Assembly: GCF_026646375.1 (NCBI RefSeq)
Contig: NZ_JAIPPU010000004.1
Coordinates: 1 to 64,000, forward strand
DNA: 64,000 nt
From: Acetobacterium wieringae
GTDB taxonomy: Bacteria; Bacillota; Clostridia; Eubacteriales; Eubacteriaceae
Direction of reading: 5' to 3'
Shown piece by piece: positions 43,495-52,040 of the stretch. The notes under the pieces were generated by a model. It worked only from the letters and a program-made list of their open reading frames with translations. It made no database searches and was not told the origin of the DNA. The position numbers and the translations under genes were made by a program. Position 1 is the stretch's first letter. Each line of letters starts with the position of its first letter.

Positions 43495-44184
43495 TTATTC
43501 GTAAAATGATTTTCCATTCAGTTCAATATTTTCGCCTAGAACATACAAGGTTCTTTTACCAATCGGATGATCGGTTATGGTTGAGAAAAATATATTTATA
43601 CAAAACATTGGCATGTTTTCGTCAATTAACAGCCGGTTTGAGATGTATTTATTGGGATAATCCATTGTCACTTCGATACTTTTTTTCACCTCAAAACTAT
43701 TAAAGATCCGATGCATGATGGCAATGTTTTTCTCGGCTTTTTTTTCAATCCCTGCGGTCAGGTAACGACCATTCAAAAACAGCGAATCAATGCTGTATCC
43801 CACCGGCATTGCATCCGAAAAATACATTCGTCTGATTTCAAGCGTCTTTAATTCACGCCGCTCACCTTTTAGTTTTGTCATGGAAATCAGTATGTCTTCA
43901 GTCTGGATATCGGTTATTTCCTCGTTGATGTTTCCTTCCAGGGAAAAATTGACTAAAAACAGATCCTTTTCGCGCTCTTTGACAAACGTTCCGACGCGTT
44001 CAATCGAGACCAGATAGCCTTTGTTTACCAGTGTCGCCAAACTTTTCCGCACCGTCACCCCGCTGGTATTATATTTTTCAGCCAGCTCCTGATTGGTTGG
44101 TAATTTTTCATTGGGTTTTAGTGAACCACTTCTGATATCAGACAAAACATCGTTGACAATGCGTTCATATATTTTTACTTTCAT
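43495..44184 (-). CDS. GntR-family (HutC/UTRA) transcriptional regulator 1
   Basis: A 229-residue regulator. The N-terminal winged helix (about 1-65) contains the GntR pattern LPTNQELAEKYNTSGVTVRKS. The C-terminal UTRA ligand domain (about 85-225) ends with FFSTITDHPIGKRTLYV. UTRA domains bind small effectors and commonly control catabolic operons. It is the last regulator in an island of methyltransferase genes, 14 bases after a second GntR gene, so it probably senses a methylated amine or a product. Confidence 0.92.
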   Translation of the reverse strand: MKVKIYERIVNDVLSDIRSGSLKPNEKLPTNQELAEKYNTSGVTVRKSLATLVNKGYLVSIERVGTFVKEREKDLFLVNFSLEGNINEEITDIQTEDILISMTKLKGERRELKTLEIRRMYFSDAMPVGYSIDSLFLNGRYLTAGIEKKAEKNIAIMHRIFNSFEVKKSIEVTMDYPNKYISNRLLIDENMPMFCINIFFSTITDHPIGKRTLYVLGENIELNGKSFYE

Positions 44185-44198
44185 TTAAGTCCTTCAAT

Positions 44199-44897
44199 CT
44201 ATTCCTGATAAGACGTTCCACGGACGCAGCACCATTCACGCTTGATAAACAACTGGCGAAAACCCATGGGTTCATTATCGTCTAAAATTTTTTGGGTAAT
44301 TTGCATCACTGGCGTTTCTTCCGGAATTTTTAGAATTTCCGCCACTTCCTTCTCACAATTCATCGCCGTTACGTTCATCCGACCCTGCATTTGAAACAGT
44401 TTGTTTTTCTGTGATAATATTTCACTGAAGCTGGTATATTCAAAATTATCATTCCAAACAGTAATTCCCGGAAAATAAGGAATGTACTGAATATCATAGG
44501 CAATCGGCTTTTCTTCAAAAAGCAGTACCCAGCGCACATAAACAACCCGGGCATTGGGGGCTACCCGCAGATGGTAAACCAAATCGATAGTCGGTTTAAT
44601 AATCTCTGATCCCAACAACTCGACCCGCTGGTACGGTTTTTTTAAGAGCTGTTCAGTTTTTAATGAAATCAGGTATTTGTCATTACTTTTTTCAAGTACA
44701 TAATTCCCTTTTCCCGGTATGGAATAAATATACCCTTCATCAATCAACTTCGAAATGGCATTTCGAATCGTGATGCGACTGACACCATATTCATCAGCCA
44801 GGGTATTTTCCGGCGGGATGGCGGAATTGATGGCGTAAAAATTCTTCTGGATCTTATATTTAATACTTTCGGCAATTTCTTCATATTTGTGATTAAT
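44199..44897 (-). CDS. GntR-family (HutC/UTRA) transcriptional regulator 2, probable ATT start
   Basis: A 232-residue regulator if it starts at ATT 44897. The winged-helix domain (about 5-65: YEEIAESIKYKIQKNFYAIN, then TLADEYGVSRITIRNAISKL) is in frame with the UTRA domain (about 80-232), but there is no ATG, GTG or TTG before it in frame; the first ATG (44747) would remove nearly all the DNA-binding domain. The ATT overlaps the stop of the corrinoid gene (ATTAA), with a GGAGGGGGG site 8-9 bases upstream. A rare initiation codon or a lost start by mutation are the alternatives. Confidence 0.8.
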   Translation of the reverse strand: MNHKYEEIAESIKYKIQKNFYAINSAIPPENTLADEYGVSRITIRNAISKLIDEGYIYSIPGKGNYVLEKSNDKYLISLKTEQLLKKPYQRVELLGSEIIKPTIDLVYHLRVAPNARVVYVRWVLLFEEKPIAYDIQYIPYFPGITVWNDNFEYTSFSEILSQKNKLFQMQGRMNVTAMNCEKEVAEILKIPEETPVMQITQKILDDNEPMGFRQLFIKREWCCVRGTSYQE

Positions 44898-45573
44898 GCG
44901 CTTCGCCCCCCTCCGTTATCCAAGTTTTGCATTGCTTGACGCCTTCATAGACATCATGGGCAAAGGCATCCACTCCGGTGTATTCAATTGCCTGGCGATG
45001 GGTCGAGAGCCCCCCGACAATAATTTTAACCTGCTCCCTGATTCCAGCGGCCACCAGCGCGTCATTCACTGCTTTGATATATCGAACGCCTTCGGCCAGG
45101 ATCGAACTGATGGCAATCACGTCGGGCTTTAATTTGATGGTTTCTGCCAAAATTTCCTGAGCGGTAATGTTAATCCCCAAATCAATGACCTCAAAATTTG
45201 ACATTAACGCTGCACTTTTAAAAATCGACTTGCCAATATCATGCAGATCCCGCTCGATGGTACACAGCAGAATCCGGCCAATCGGTTCACCCGATCCTTC
45301 GTTGATAAGCTTCAAACTCGGCAATTTCAAGACTTCTTCAAAAATGATGCCCGCCATCATTAAATCCGTTACACCATACCGCCCTTCTTCAAAACAATGA
45401 CCGATGTGATCCAGACCACGCTGAATCGCTTCGACAATCTGAGCCTGGGATGCGCCTTCCCGAATGGCATAATTAACAAGTTTGAGTACTTTTTTTTCTT
45501 CAATTTTTTTCATAGCCTCAACGATACTCTCAAAAGTAGTCGTATTCATGGCATGATTAGTCGATGTATTCAT
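44893..45573 (-). CDS. Corrinoid protein (MttC/MtbC-like) 1
   Basis: A 226-residue methyl-carrier protein. A helical B12-binding domain 1 (about 10-95) is followed by the Rossmann domain with the cobalt-ligand motif DLHDIGKS (His about 115) and the GGLSTHRQAIEYTG segment. It accepts the methyl group removed by the MttB homologue encoded just upstream. The ATG 45573 overlaps the mttB-like stop by 17 bases, and its own stop overlaps the ATT start of regulator 2, so these genes are translationally linked. Confidence 0.93.
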   Translation of the reverse strand: MNTSTNHAMNTTTFESIVEAMKKIEEKKVLKLVNYAIREGASQAQIVEAIQRGLDHIGHCFEEGRYGVTDLMMAGIIFEEVLKLPSLKLINEGSGEPIGRILLCTIERDLHDIGKSIFKSAALMSNFEVIDLGINITAQEILAETIKLKPDVIAISSILAEGVRYIKAVNDALVAAGIREQVKIIVGGLSTHRQAIEYTGVDAFAHDVYEGVKQCKTWITEGGEAH

Positions 45574-46948
45574 CTGGCAGGTAACCCCTTAATATTTTAA
45601 TTTGTTCTTTTGTCGGCGCGGTAAAATCATAGCTTTCTAAACGTCTGATAATCTCATCATCGGTCTCTTTCAGTACCGCTGGCTTCGTTTTCCCTTCCCC
45701 AAAACCATGGGGGCGATATTGCTTTCTGATTAATTTAAGGTTTCGTGATGAGATGTAATTTCCGGTTGATCCCACCTTCAGGATTTCATCCATCATTGTC
45801 GTGACATCATTAATTTCCATTCCCTGGACAAAGTCTTTAAGACTTAAGAAAGCATATTCATCAAGAATATATTTATTGTAATTAATTGTTTTTAAAGCAT
45901 CTTCCATCCCAAAACTATGCATTAGACAATCGACCTCTGCCAGCAGCGTTGAGAGCAGGTTGATCCCGCTTTCGAAACCACTTTGATAATCGAGGTATTT
46001 CGAATCAGTAAATGTTCCACCGGCCCGAAATGGGATCTTATAATATTCCGCCATCCCCTTCGCAGCCAATGTAAACAATGCGGTTGCGGGACTCCCAACT
46101 AATGTTTCGGCCTTGAACGGATCCACTCCAAACAGTGGCAGACCATAGATTATGGGCAGGCCGGGGCTTTGAATCTGGGCAAACACAATTCCGGCAATAA
46201 TTCCGGCGTTGGCCAGCAGAAAATTACCGCCGGGAGTAGGTGGCGCTGTTAAACCGCTTAATCCACTGCCGCAGGCAATCATCAGTGGTTGATTTTCCTG
46301 ACAATGAACACTGATCACCTCTGTTGTTGAATGCCCCATAATCATCGGCGCCGATACATTGACATTCCCAAGAACTACCGGTTTATGGTCAATGCCACGG
46401 TAGCGTTTAATCATTTCAATGCAAGCACGAGACTCTTCCTGACTGCCTACAATTGAAAGGCAGGGTTTATCCGAGTACTTTAAAAGCATCGCCATCCGAT
46501 AGGCGCTTCGCAACTCCAGAGGAATATCAAAGGGCTCAATGGTATATGGACTCGCTGTTTTAATCAGTTGATTCTGTTGATTAAGCTTAGTGAAATTCAA
46601 ATAATCTTCTCGGGTTCCTAAAGCAATCACTTCATTTCGTGATACATAGGTTCCACCATAAGCTGGCAGCGTGCAAATTTCACCTTTTCCGACTACCACA
46701 CGGCCGCTATTTGAATAGATAGGAAAGGCAGAAGGAACCAATTTGAGACTTTCTTCAACCAGCGGCGCATCAAGAAAAACCTGTTTACCATCAACTCTGG
46801 CCCCGGCTTTTCTGAAAATCTCCTGTGCTTCATTCGAAAATACGGTGATCCCCATGGTTTTTAAAAGTTCCAGTGACTGTTCATGGATAAGATCACATTC
46901 TTTTTTCGAAATACTCAGCGTTAATTTCATGATCACTGCCCCCTGCAA
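45557..46948 (-). CDS. MttB-family methyltransferase 1 (non-pyrrolysine)
   Basis: A 463-residue member of the trimethylamine methyltransferase superfamily (COG5598). It demethylates a quaternary or tertiary amine onto the partner corrinoid protein. Conserved segments include HCQENQPLMIACGSGLSGLT, LLANAGIIAGIVFAQ and LDYQSGFESGINLLSTLLAE. The frame is open throughout with no in-frame amber codon, so it is not a pyrrolysine-containing trimethylamine enzyme. By analogy with MtgB, MtcB, MtyB and MtpB it should use a betaine-type substrate. The BCCT transporter upstream supports that. Confidence 0.9.
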   Translation of the reverse strand: MQGAVIMKLTLSISKKECDLIHEQSLELLKTMGITVFSNEAQEIFRKAGARVDGKQVFLDAPLVEESLKLVPSAFPIYSNSGRVVVGKGEICTLPAYGGTYVSRNEVIALGTREDYLNFTKLNQQNQLIKTASPYTIEPFDIPLELRSAYRMAMLLKYSDKPCLSIVGSQEESRACIEMIKRYRGIDHKPVVLGNVNVSAPMIMGHSTTEVISVHCQENQPLMIACGSGLSGLTAPPTPGGNFLLANAGIIAGIVFAQIQSPGLPIIYGLPLFGVDPFKAETLVGSPATALFTLAAKGMAEYYKIPFRAGGTFTDSKYLDYQSGFESGINLLSTLLAEVDCLMHSFGMEDALKTINYNKYILDEYAFLSLKDFVQGMEINDVTTMMDEILKVGSTGNYISSRNLKLIRKQYRPHGFGEGKTKPAVLKETDDEIIRRLESYDFTAPTKEQIKILRGYLPDEYID

Positions 46949-47022
46949 TCCCCTCAGTTTTGATACATTTTAAAATTATATCACAATAACCCTGGTTTGT
47001 TTACCGTTTCATCATGATAATT

Positions 47023-48483
47023 TTAGGTCTCATTCTTAAACGCCTTCAGAATTGAGACACACATCATAATCAGAACAAAGACAAAGGGCAGGGCCATAAT
47101 AATGGCCACATTGCGGATTGCCACCAGACCGCCACTTAAGAGCAGCACAATAGCCATGGATGAAAGCACAATGCCCCAGACAACCTTGATTTTACGATCC
47201 GGATTTAAATCACCGTTTCGTGAAAACATTGACACGACAAAATTAGCCGAGTCAGCTGATGTCACAAAAAATGTAACAATCAGCAATGTCGCCAAAAATG
47301 AAATGGCCTGACCAAAAGGCAAATGTGATAACGTGACAAATAATCCGACCGCCACATCACCGGTGATGGCCTCAGCAATACTTAGTTTATCGATGATTTC
47401 AAAATGAAGGGCGGTTCCACCAAAAACGGTAAACCAGAGACAGCAAAAAAGCGCCGGAATAATAATCACACCCATAATAAACTCTTTGACGGTTCGCCCC
47501 TTTGAGATCCGGGCGATAAAAGTTCCCACAAACGGGCCCCAGGACATCCACCAGGCCCAATAAAAAATGGTCCAGTTACCCAGCCAGGGATCATCGCTAA
47601 ATGGTGTTAAGGCCAGACTCATTGGCAAAATATTATGAAGATAAGCACTTAAGCTGACAAAAAAAGTATCAATGATAAAAACCGTTGGCCCAGTAAATAG
47701 CACAAAAATCATGATTAGCAGCGCAATCACGATATTGGTGTTACTGAGTGTTTTTATCCCTTTATCCAGTCCTGTTATCGAAGAAATCAAAAACAGCACC
47801 GTAATGATGACAATAATGCTAATCTGTACGGTGATCGTATTGGGGATGCCAAAAAGTGTTTTGAGACCGCCATTAACCTGCAATGCTCCTAACCCCAATG
47901 ACGTTGCCACACCGATCACGGTTAAAACCAGCGCCAACACATCAATCAGCTTGCCAACAATTCCTTTGGTCTTTTCACCCAGCAGCGGCTCAAGAGTCGA
48001 GCTGATCAGACACGGCTTTTTTTTCTTAAAGGTGACATAAGCAAGTGCCAGACCAACGATGGCATAAATGGCCCAGGGATGAAAGCCCCAATGCAAAAAG
48101 GCATACTGAAATGCCTTGCTGGCCGACTCACTGGATGCTGCCTCAATCCCCAGTGGTGGCTGTAAATAATGATAAACCGGTTCGGCTACGCCCCAAAATA
48201 CCAGCCCGATGCCCATCCCGGCACTAAAAAGCATTGCAAACCAGGAGAAATTTGAATATTCGGGGCGATCGTCCTCATCCCCCAATCTCAGTTTTCCGTA
48301 TTTACTGAATGCCAGTACCAGACAAAAAATCAGAATGCCCAACACCGAGACCAGATAGAACCATCCCAGATTGTGGGTAATCAAACCAAACAGGACATTT
48401 GTCACATTCAATAATTCATCCGTAAAAATAAATCCAAAAAACAAAAAAATAACTAACAAAAAAAGTGAAATATAAAGTACCAT
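47023..48483 (-). CDS. BCCT-family betaine/carnitine/choline transporter
   Basis: A 486-residue transporter with twelve membrane helices, taking up quaternary amines such as glycine betaine or carnitine. BCCT hallmarks are GMGIGLVFWGVAEPVYHY (about 95-112) and the Trp box WTIFYWAWWMSWGPFVG (about 315-331), where the ammonium group is bound by aromatic residues. ATG 48483 with AAGAGG upstream is chosen; the longer frame would add 36 polar residues. It heads the operon with MttB 1, 74 bases downstream, and would supply that enzyme's substrate. Confidence 0.94.
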   Translation of the reverse strand: MVLYISLFLLVIFLFFGFIFTDELLNVTNVLFGLITHNLGWFYLVSVLGILIFCLVLAFSKYGKLRLGDEDDRPEYSNFSWFAMLFSAGMGIGLVFWGVAEPVYHYLQPPLGIEAASSESASKAFQYAFLHWGFHPWAIYAIVGLALAYVTFKKKKPCLISSTLEPLLGEKTKGIVGKLIDVLALVLTVIGVATSLGLGALQVNGGLKTLFGIPNTITVQISIIVIITVLFLISSITGLDKGIKTLSNTNIVIALLIMIFVLFTGPTVFIIDTFFVSLSAYLHNILPMSLALTPFSDDPWLGNWTIFYWAWWMSWGPFVGTFIARISKGRTVKEFIMGVIIIPALFCCLWFTVFGGTALHFEIIDKLSIAEAITGDVAVGLFVTLSHLPFGQAISFLATLLIVTFFVTSADSANFVVSMFSRNGDLNPDRKIKVVWGIVLSSMAIVLLLSGGLVAIRNVAIIMALPFVFVLIMMCVSILKAFKNET

Positions 48484-48596
48484 AGTGTCTGCCTCTTTCT
48501 TATTCATGCACCAGTAATGCCATCTATAAAGTATCAACCGATCAGGTACAATTTGTAACCATTGCTTTCCTTTGCGATTTACAACCCGCATAAGCT

Positions 48597-48636
48597 AAAA
48601 ACTTTCTCCATCGTGATGATCCGTGAGAAAGTTTTT
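48597..48636 (-). terminator. Terminator downstream of the methyl-THF methyltransferase gene
   Basis: A 12-bp stem AAAAACTTTCTC/GAGAAAGTTTTT with a 16-base loop, just past the methyl-THF:corrinoid methyltransferase stop and before the BCCT gene. It separates the two methyltransferase operons. Confidence 0.75.
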
Positions 48637-48657
48637 AACCCGGGTTTTAATTAAATA

Positions 48658-49461
48658 TTATTTAACCGGTCCGATTTGCCCTTGTCGGTAGGCTTTGCTG
48701 TACTTACGGCAGTGCTTATCCTGACCAAGCAGAGCATACGTGGCAAAGATGGTACCCATCATATCACGGTTGAGCGGATCAATGACAGCGCAGTCCATCC
48801 CTGCTTCCATGGCAAAGGCCATACAGGTTTTGTTCAGTAACGATCGCACCGGCAAGCCAAACGACATATTGCTGACGGCTCCAGTTACATGAATAGTTGG
48901 ATACAATGCTTTGATTTGGCGGATTTCCTCTGCGAAATTAAGCATTGAGCTGTTCTCAGTTGACAAGGCCATAACACAGGGATCAATGTGCATCCGATCC
49001 GGCGTAATCCCATATTTAGCCGCTTTTTCAACCATGATTTTAGTGATGGCCACCTTTGTTTGGACATCATTGGGAATTCCATTATTATCGCAGGTTAAAC
49101 CGACCACCTGCCAGCTATTTCCTTCCAGCAGAGGCAATAACACCTCGCATTTATCGCCTTCTTCTGAAATCGAATTGATCAGGCCGGGTTTGTTGGCGTA
49201 TTTAAAAACTGCCTCAATCACCCGGGGATTCGGGCTGTCGATGCACAGCGGTGTATCGGTTGCATTCTGAACAATATCCATCAACCATTTTAACGTTTCA
49301 ATTTCAAACTCCGGCGCAGTGCTGGCACAGACATCAATATAAGTCGCTCCTGCCTCGGTTTGTTTTACCGCCAGGGAGGCGATGTACTCAGCATCTTTTC
49401 TTTCGATCGCTGCTTTGACCGATGGAATCGTGCCATTGATCTTTTCTCCAATTATTATCAT
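48658..49461 (-). CDS. Methyltetrahydrofolate:corrinoid methyltransferase
   Basis: A 267-residue protein with a single pterin-binding TIM barrel like MtgA/MtvA/AcsE. It moves the methyl group from the methylated corrinoid protein to tetrahydrofolate. Visible family parts are the opening IIIGEKINGTIPSVKAAIE, the barrel strand ATYIDVCAST, LCIDSPNPRVIEAVFKY, GLINSISEEGDK and NMSFGLPVRSLLNKT. Together with corrinoid protein 2 and MttB 2 it completes one methyl-transfer system. The product, methyl-THF, enters the Wood-Ljungdahl pathway in acetogens. It is the only such gene in the island and may also serve system 1. Confidence 0.93.
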   Translation of the reverse strand: MIIIGEKINGTIPSVKAAIERKDAEYIASLAVKQTEAGATYIDVCASTAPEFEIETLKWLMDIVQNATDTPLCIDSPNPRVIEAVFKYANKPGLINSISEEGDKCEVLLPLLEGNSWQVVGLTCDNNGIPNDVQTKVAITKIMVEKAAKYGITPDRMHIDPCVMALSTENSSMLNFAEEIRQIKALYPTIHVTGAVSNMSFGLPVRSLLNKTCMAFAMEAGMDCAVIDPLNRDMMGTIFATYALLGQDKHCRKYSKAYRQGQIGPVK

Positions 49462-49480
49462 TTTTTATCTCCTTGAAATG

Positions 49481-49516
49481 CACATAGAAGACGGCTTTAT
49501 CACTGTCTTCTATGTG
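49481..49516 (-). repeat. Intergenic hairpin before the methyl-THF methyltransferase gene
   Basis: CACATAGAAGACGG pairs with CTGTCTTCTATGTG around an 8-base loop (one G-U or mismatch). It is not followed by a T-run on the minus strand, so it may stabilise or process the mRNA between the corrinoid and methyltransferase genes. Confidence 0.6.
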
Positions 49517-49573
49517 TTTGATTATGTTAATCGTTTAGTCACCTGAGGATGTTCACTTAATTAAGCTATAAAC

Positions 49574-50206
49574 TTAAGCGACCCATTCCTGACAGATTTT
49601 GACACCTTCAGCGGCATTGGTCGTATACTGGTCAGCCCCAACATGCTCACAAGCTTCTTTTGTAACCGGATTTCCACCAATGATAATTTTGGCATCAATT
49701 CCCGATGCTTTTAACATATCAACCGTTTCCTTCATGGCATCGATTGCCAGGGTCAAAACACCGCTCATTCCGATGATACAGCCCTGATTTTCTTTGGCGG
49801 TCTTAACAAACAATTCCGGCGCAACATCAATTCCCAAATCAACGACTTCAAAACCCGCTGCTTCTGACATGCTTTTAAAAATATTCTTACCGATATCATG
49901 TAAATCGCCATGAACCGTACCAAGTATGATGGTTCCGGCTACCGTATCAGCGCCACTTCCCAGCACTGGTTTTAAAACATTGATTGACTCGGTTAACAGC
50001 TCGCCGGCAAAAATCAGATCGCCAACAAAATAGTCGCCTTTTTCAAACAGTTCACCGACAATTGCCATACCTGCCTGACAGGCAGCAATGGCTTCCTGAG
50101 CTTCCGGCTCTGACGGATTTCCTTTAACAAACTCATTAAGTAAATCCATTACCAGTTCTTCTTCCAAATCACCTACTGCTTGTGTTAATTCTTTTAAATC
50201 TAACAT
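49574..50206 (-). CDS. Corrinoid protein (MttC/MtgC-like) 2
   Basis: A 210-residue methyl carrier: a helical domain (about 1-85) and a B12-binding Rossmann domain with DLHDIGKN (His about 103), SGVLTLAIDAMKETVDML and IIIGGNPVTKEACEHVGAD. It is the partner of MttB 2 encoded 88 bases upstream and of the methyl-THF methyltransferase downstream. It is clearly a diverged paralogue of corrinoid protein 1. Confidence 0.94.
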   Translation of the reverse strand: MLDLKELTQAVGDLEEELVMDLLNEFVKGNPSEPEAQEAIAACQAGMAIVGELFEKGDYFVGDLIFAGELLTESINVLKPVLGSGADTVAGTIILGTVHGDLHDIGKNIFKSMSEAAGFEVVDLGIDVAPELFVKTAKENQGCIIGMSGVLTLAIDAMKETVDMLKASGIDAKIIIGGNPVTKEACEHVGADQYTTNAAEGVKICQEWVA

Positions 50207-50238
50207 TTTTTATACCATTCCTTTTTTATTTTTATTGA

Positions 50239-50260
50239 CATGATGGTAGCAACCATCATG
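50239..50260 (-). repeat. Intergenic hairpin between MttB 2 and corrinoid protein 2
   Basis: CATGATGGT/ACCATCATG, a perfect 9-bp stem with a 4-base loop. It could tune expression of the corrinoid protein relative to the methyltransferase. Confidence 0.6.
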
Positions 50261-50293
50261 CCCTGGCTTGATGCACTATTTATTATATTTGTT

Positions 50294-51751
50294 TTAGAAT
50301 TTTTCGCTTTCTGGCAGGTAACGATTTAACAGTTCCTGTTGTTTTTTTGTCAGGTCTGGAGCCTGGTAGCTTTCCAATCGTTCCTCAATAATTTTGGAAG
50401 CCCGTTGTCTGATGTCGCCTACTTCTTCAAAAATTACAGCTGGATCACCCGCGGCTTTATTAAAAATCTGAGACAAATGATGCTGATCACGGTATTCTTT
50501 CGGGGTTCTTCCGGATAAATAATTACCCAGTGGGCCGGCCTTCTTGATTTCTTCAAAAACCTTGCCAGCTTGTGTATCCGAAATTTTAATTCCTTTATTT
50601 AATCGCATCAAAATACGATTGACCTCTTCATCAAGAACAAACTTTTCATAACTTCCGACAGCGTAGGATTGAAGGATCCCGGCATTATTCAAGGCAAAGT
50701 CTGATTTCCCCAGATAAGTGGTCATCAATGTCGTCATTGATTCAACTCCAGCCTGATAATCCGGTTTGAGTGAATCCGAACCACTGACACCGGTTCTGAC
50801 CGGTAGACCATAGTAACGACCTAATGCCAATGTCGCCATTTGGATCAACTGTGCTTCTGGTGCCCCAATGGCAATGGCGGTTTTACGCATGTCAGTCGGC
50901 GAAGACACGGTTCCGTAAATAACCCCGACGCCTGGATTAATCAATTGCGTTAAGACAATCCCAGCCAGAATGGTCGCATTATCCTGAATTACCGAACCCA
51001 TCAGTGCTGCTGGAGCGGTCAGATTGGTCATCGAACAGGTGATAATGGTCACCGGCTGACCTTCTTCAACCAGACCCATGATGTTATCCAGCACCTCATA
51101 AGAATAGCCCAATGGTGAAAGGGCGCAGCAATTGGTTAACAATACTGGTCGATCCCAAATGTCATAGAATTCTTTGTACAGGTTGGCGATTTCTTTGGCC
51201 GCATCTTTCAAACTCTGTTTTTTGACATTTAAACTGTTGGCAACATTACCATAGGTCGGTCGGTCTGAATATTTAAGACATAATGCCACCTGAGGGATAT
51301 AGAAATTATCCTGGGTTTTGTCTAAATCAGGGGTATCATACGCTGAATTGTTAACAAAATCAGTCACATCACTGGTATGCATCAATTTAAGAAATTTAAC
51401 CACATCCGGCAGTAATGCCGCTCTGTAAGTATCATCTTCAAATAAAAATTTTGAAGGACCGTAACAGCCGACTGTTTTCGGTTTAAAGCGCTCACCAATG
51501 TGTGTTTCACCAGCACTTGTGGTCACGGCAAATGATTTCGGTGCTGTCGCCAGAGCTTTGTTTAAAAGTTCTTCACTTATTTTTACAATGTTCCCTTCGA
51601 CGGTTGCACCATGTTTTTTAAAGATTGCCAGGGCCTCTTCGCTGGCAAAGGAAACACCAACTTCTTTTAAAACTTTTAAAGAATACTCATGCAGCAGTTC
51701 CACATCACTGGTGGAAACGTATTTTTCATAAAAGCGTCTGTTCATATACAT
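50294..51751 (-). CDS. MttB-family methyltransferase 2 (non-pyrrolysine)
   Basis: A 485-residue MttB homologue. It contains the superfamily segments GEEGQPVTIITCSMTNLTAP-like (VEEGQPVTIITCSMTNLTAP), ILAGIVLTQLINPG, and KPDYQAGVESMTTLMTTYLG. It demethylates an unidentified methylated amine with corrinoid protein 2. No amber codon is in frame. ATG 51751 is chosen, as GGAGG lies 9 bases before it; the frame upstream runs into the promoter. It is first in its operon, divergent from an MFS transporter gene that may bring in the substrate. Confidence 0.9.
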   Translation of the reverse strand: MYMNRRFYEKYVSTSDVELLHEYSLKVLKEVGVSFASEEALAIFKKHGATVEGNIVKISEELLNKALATAPKSFAVTTSAGETHIGERFKPKTVGCYGPSKFLFEDDTYRAALLPDVVKFLKLMHTSDVTDFVNNSAYDTPDLDKTQDNFYIPQVALCLKYSDRPTYGNVANSLNVKKQSLKDAAKEIANLYKEFYDIWDRPVLLTNCCALSPLGYSYEVLDNIMGLVEEGQPVTIITCSMTNLTAPAALMGSVIQDNATILAGIVLTQLINPGVGVIYGTVSSPTDMRKTAIAIGAPEAQLIQMATLALGRYYGLPVRTGVSGSDSLKPDYQAGVESMTTLMTTYLGKSDFALNNAGILQSYAVGSYEKFVLDEEVNRILMRLNKGIKISDTQAGKVFEEIKKAGPLGNYLSGRTPKEYRDQHHLSQIFNKAAGDPAVIFEEVGDIRQRASKIIEERLESYQAPDLTKKQQELLNRYLPESEKF

Positions 51752-51799
51752 TTGAAATAACCTCCGGTTTTTTAATAAATACATGTATTTCGCAATTAA

Positions 51800-51829
51800 A
51801 CTATAGCACAGCTTGGAAATTGTTGTCAA
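51800..51829 (-). promoter_or_regulatory. Promoter of the MttB 2 operon
   Basis: On the minus strand TTGACA (51824-51829), an 18-base spacer and TATAGT (51800-51805), about 50 bases before the MttB 2 start. Confidence 0.7.
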
Positions 51830-51964
51830 TACTTATTTTGTAATCGAAATCACACCTGTGGATGATCTACATTATAAGAACTTCGCATAAATATTTCTGA
51901 ATCACCTCAATTTTTGGGCTATTTATTAAGATTTTCAGTTATTTTCCTTTCTTTAAAATAATTG

Positions 51965-51993
51965 TTGACCGTTTACAATTATCGTGTTATACT
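51965..51993 (+). promoter_or_regulatory. Promoter of the MFS transporter gene
   Basis: TTGACC (51965-51970), a 17-base spacer and TATACT (51988-51993), about 47 bases before the start. The stretch between the two divergent promoters (51830-51964) is AT-rich and likely holds shared control sites; I could not identify an operator. Confidence 0.7.
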
Positions 51994-52040
51994 CCATTGC
52001 ATTAGACATGTGTTTCGCAATCATGTTTCAGGAGGATGAA

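Noticed and set aside
45557-51751. Pyrrolysine-containing trimethylamine methyltransferases
   Set aside because: Both MttB homologues are open end to end with no in-frame amber codon, and no pyl genes are in the window.
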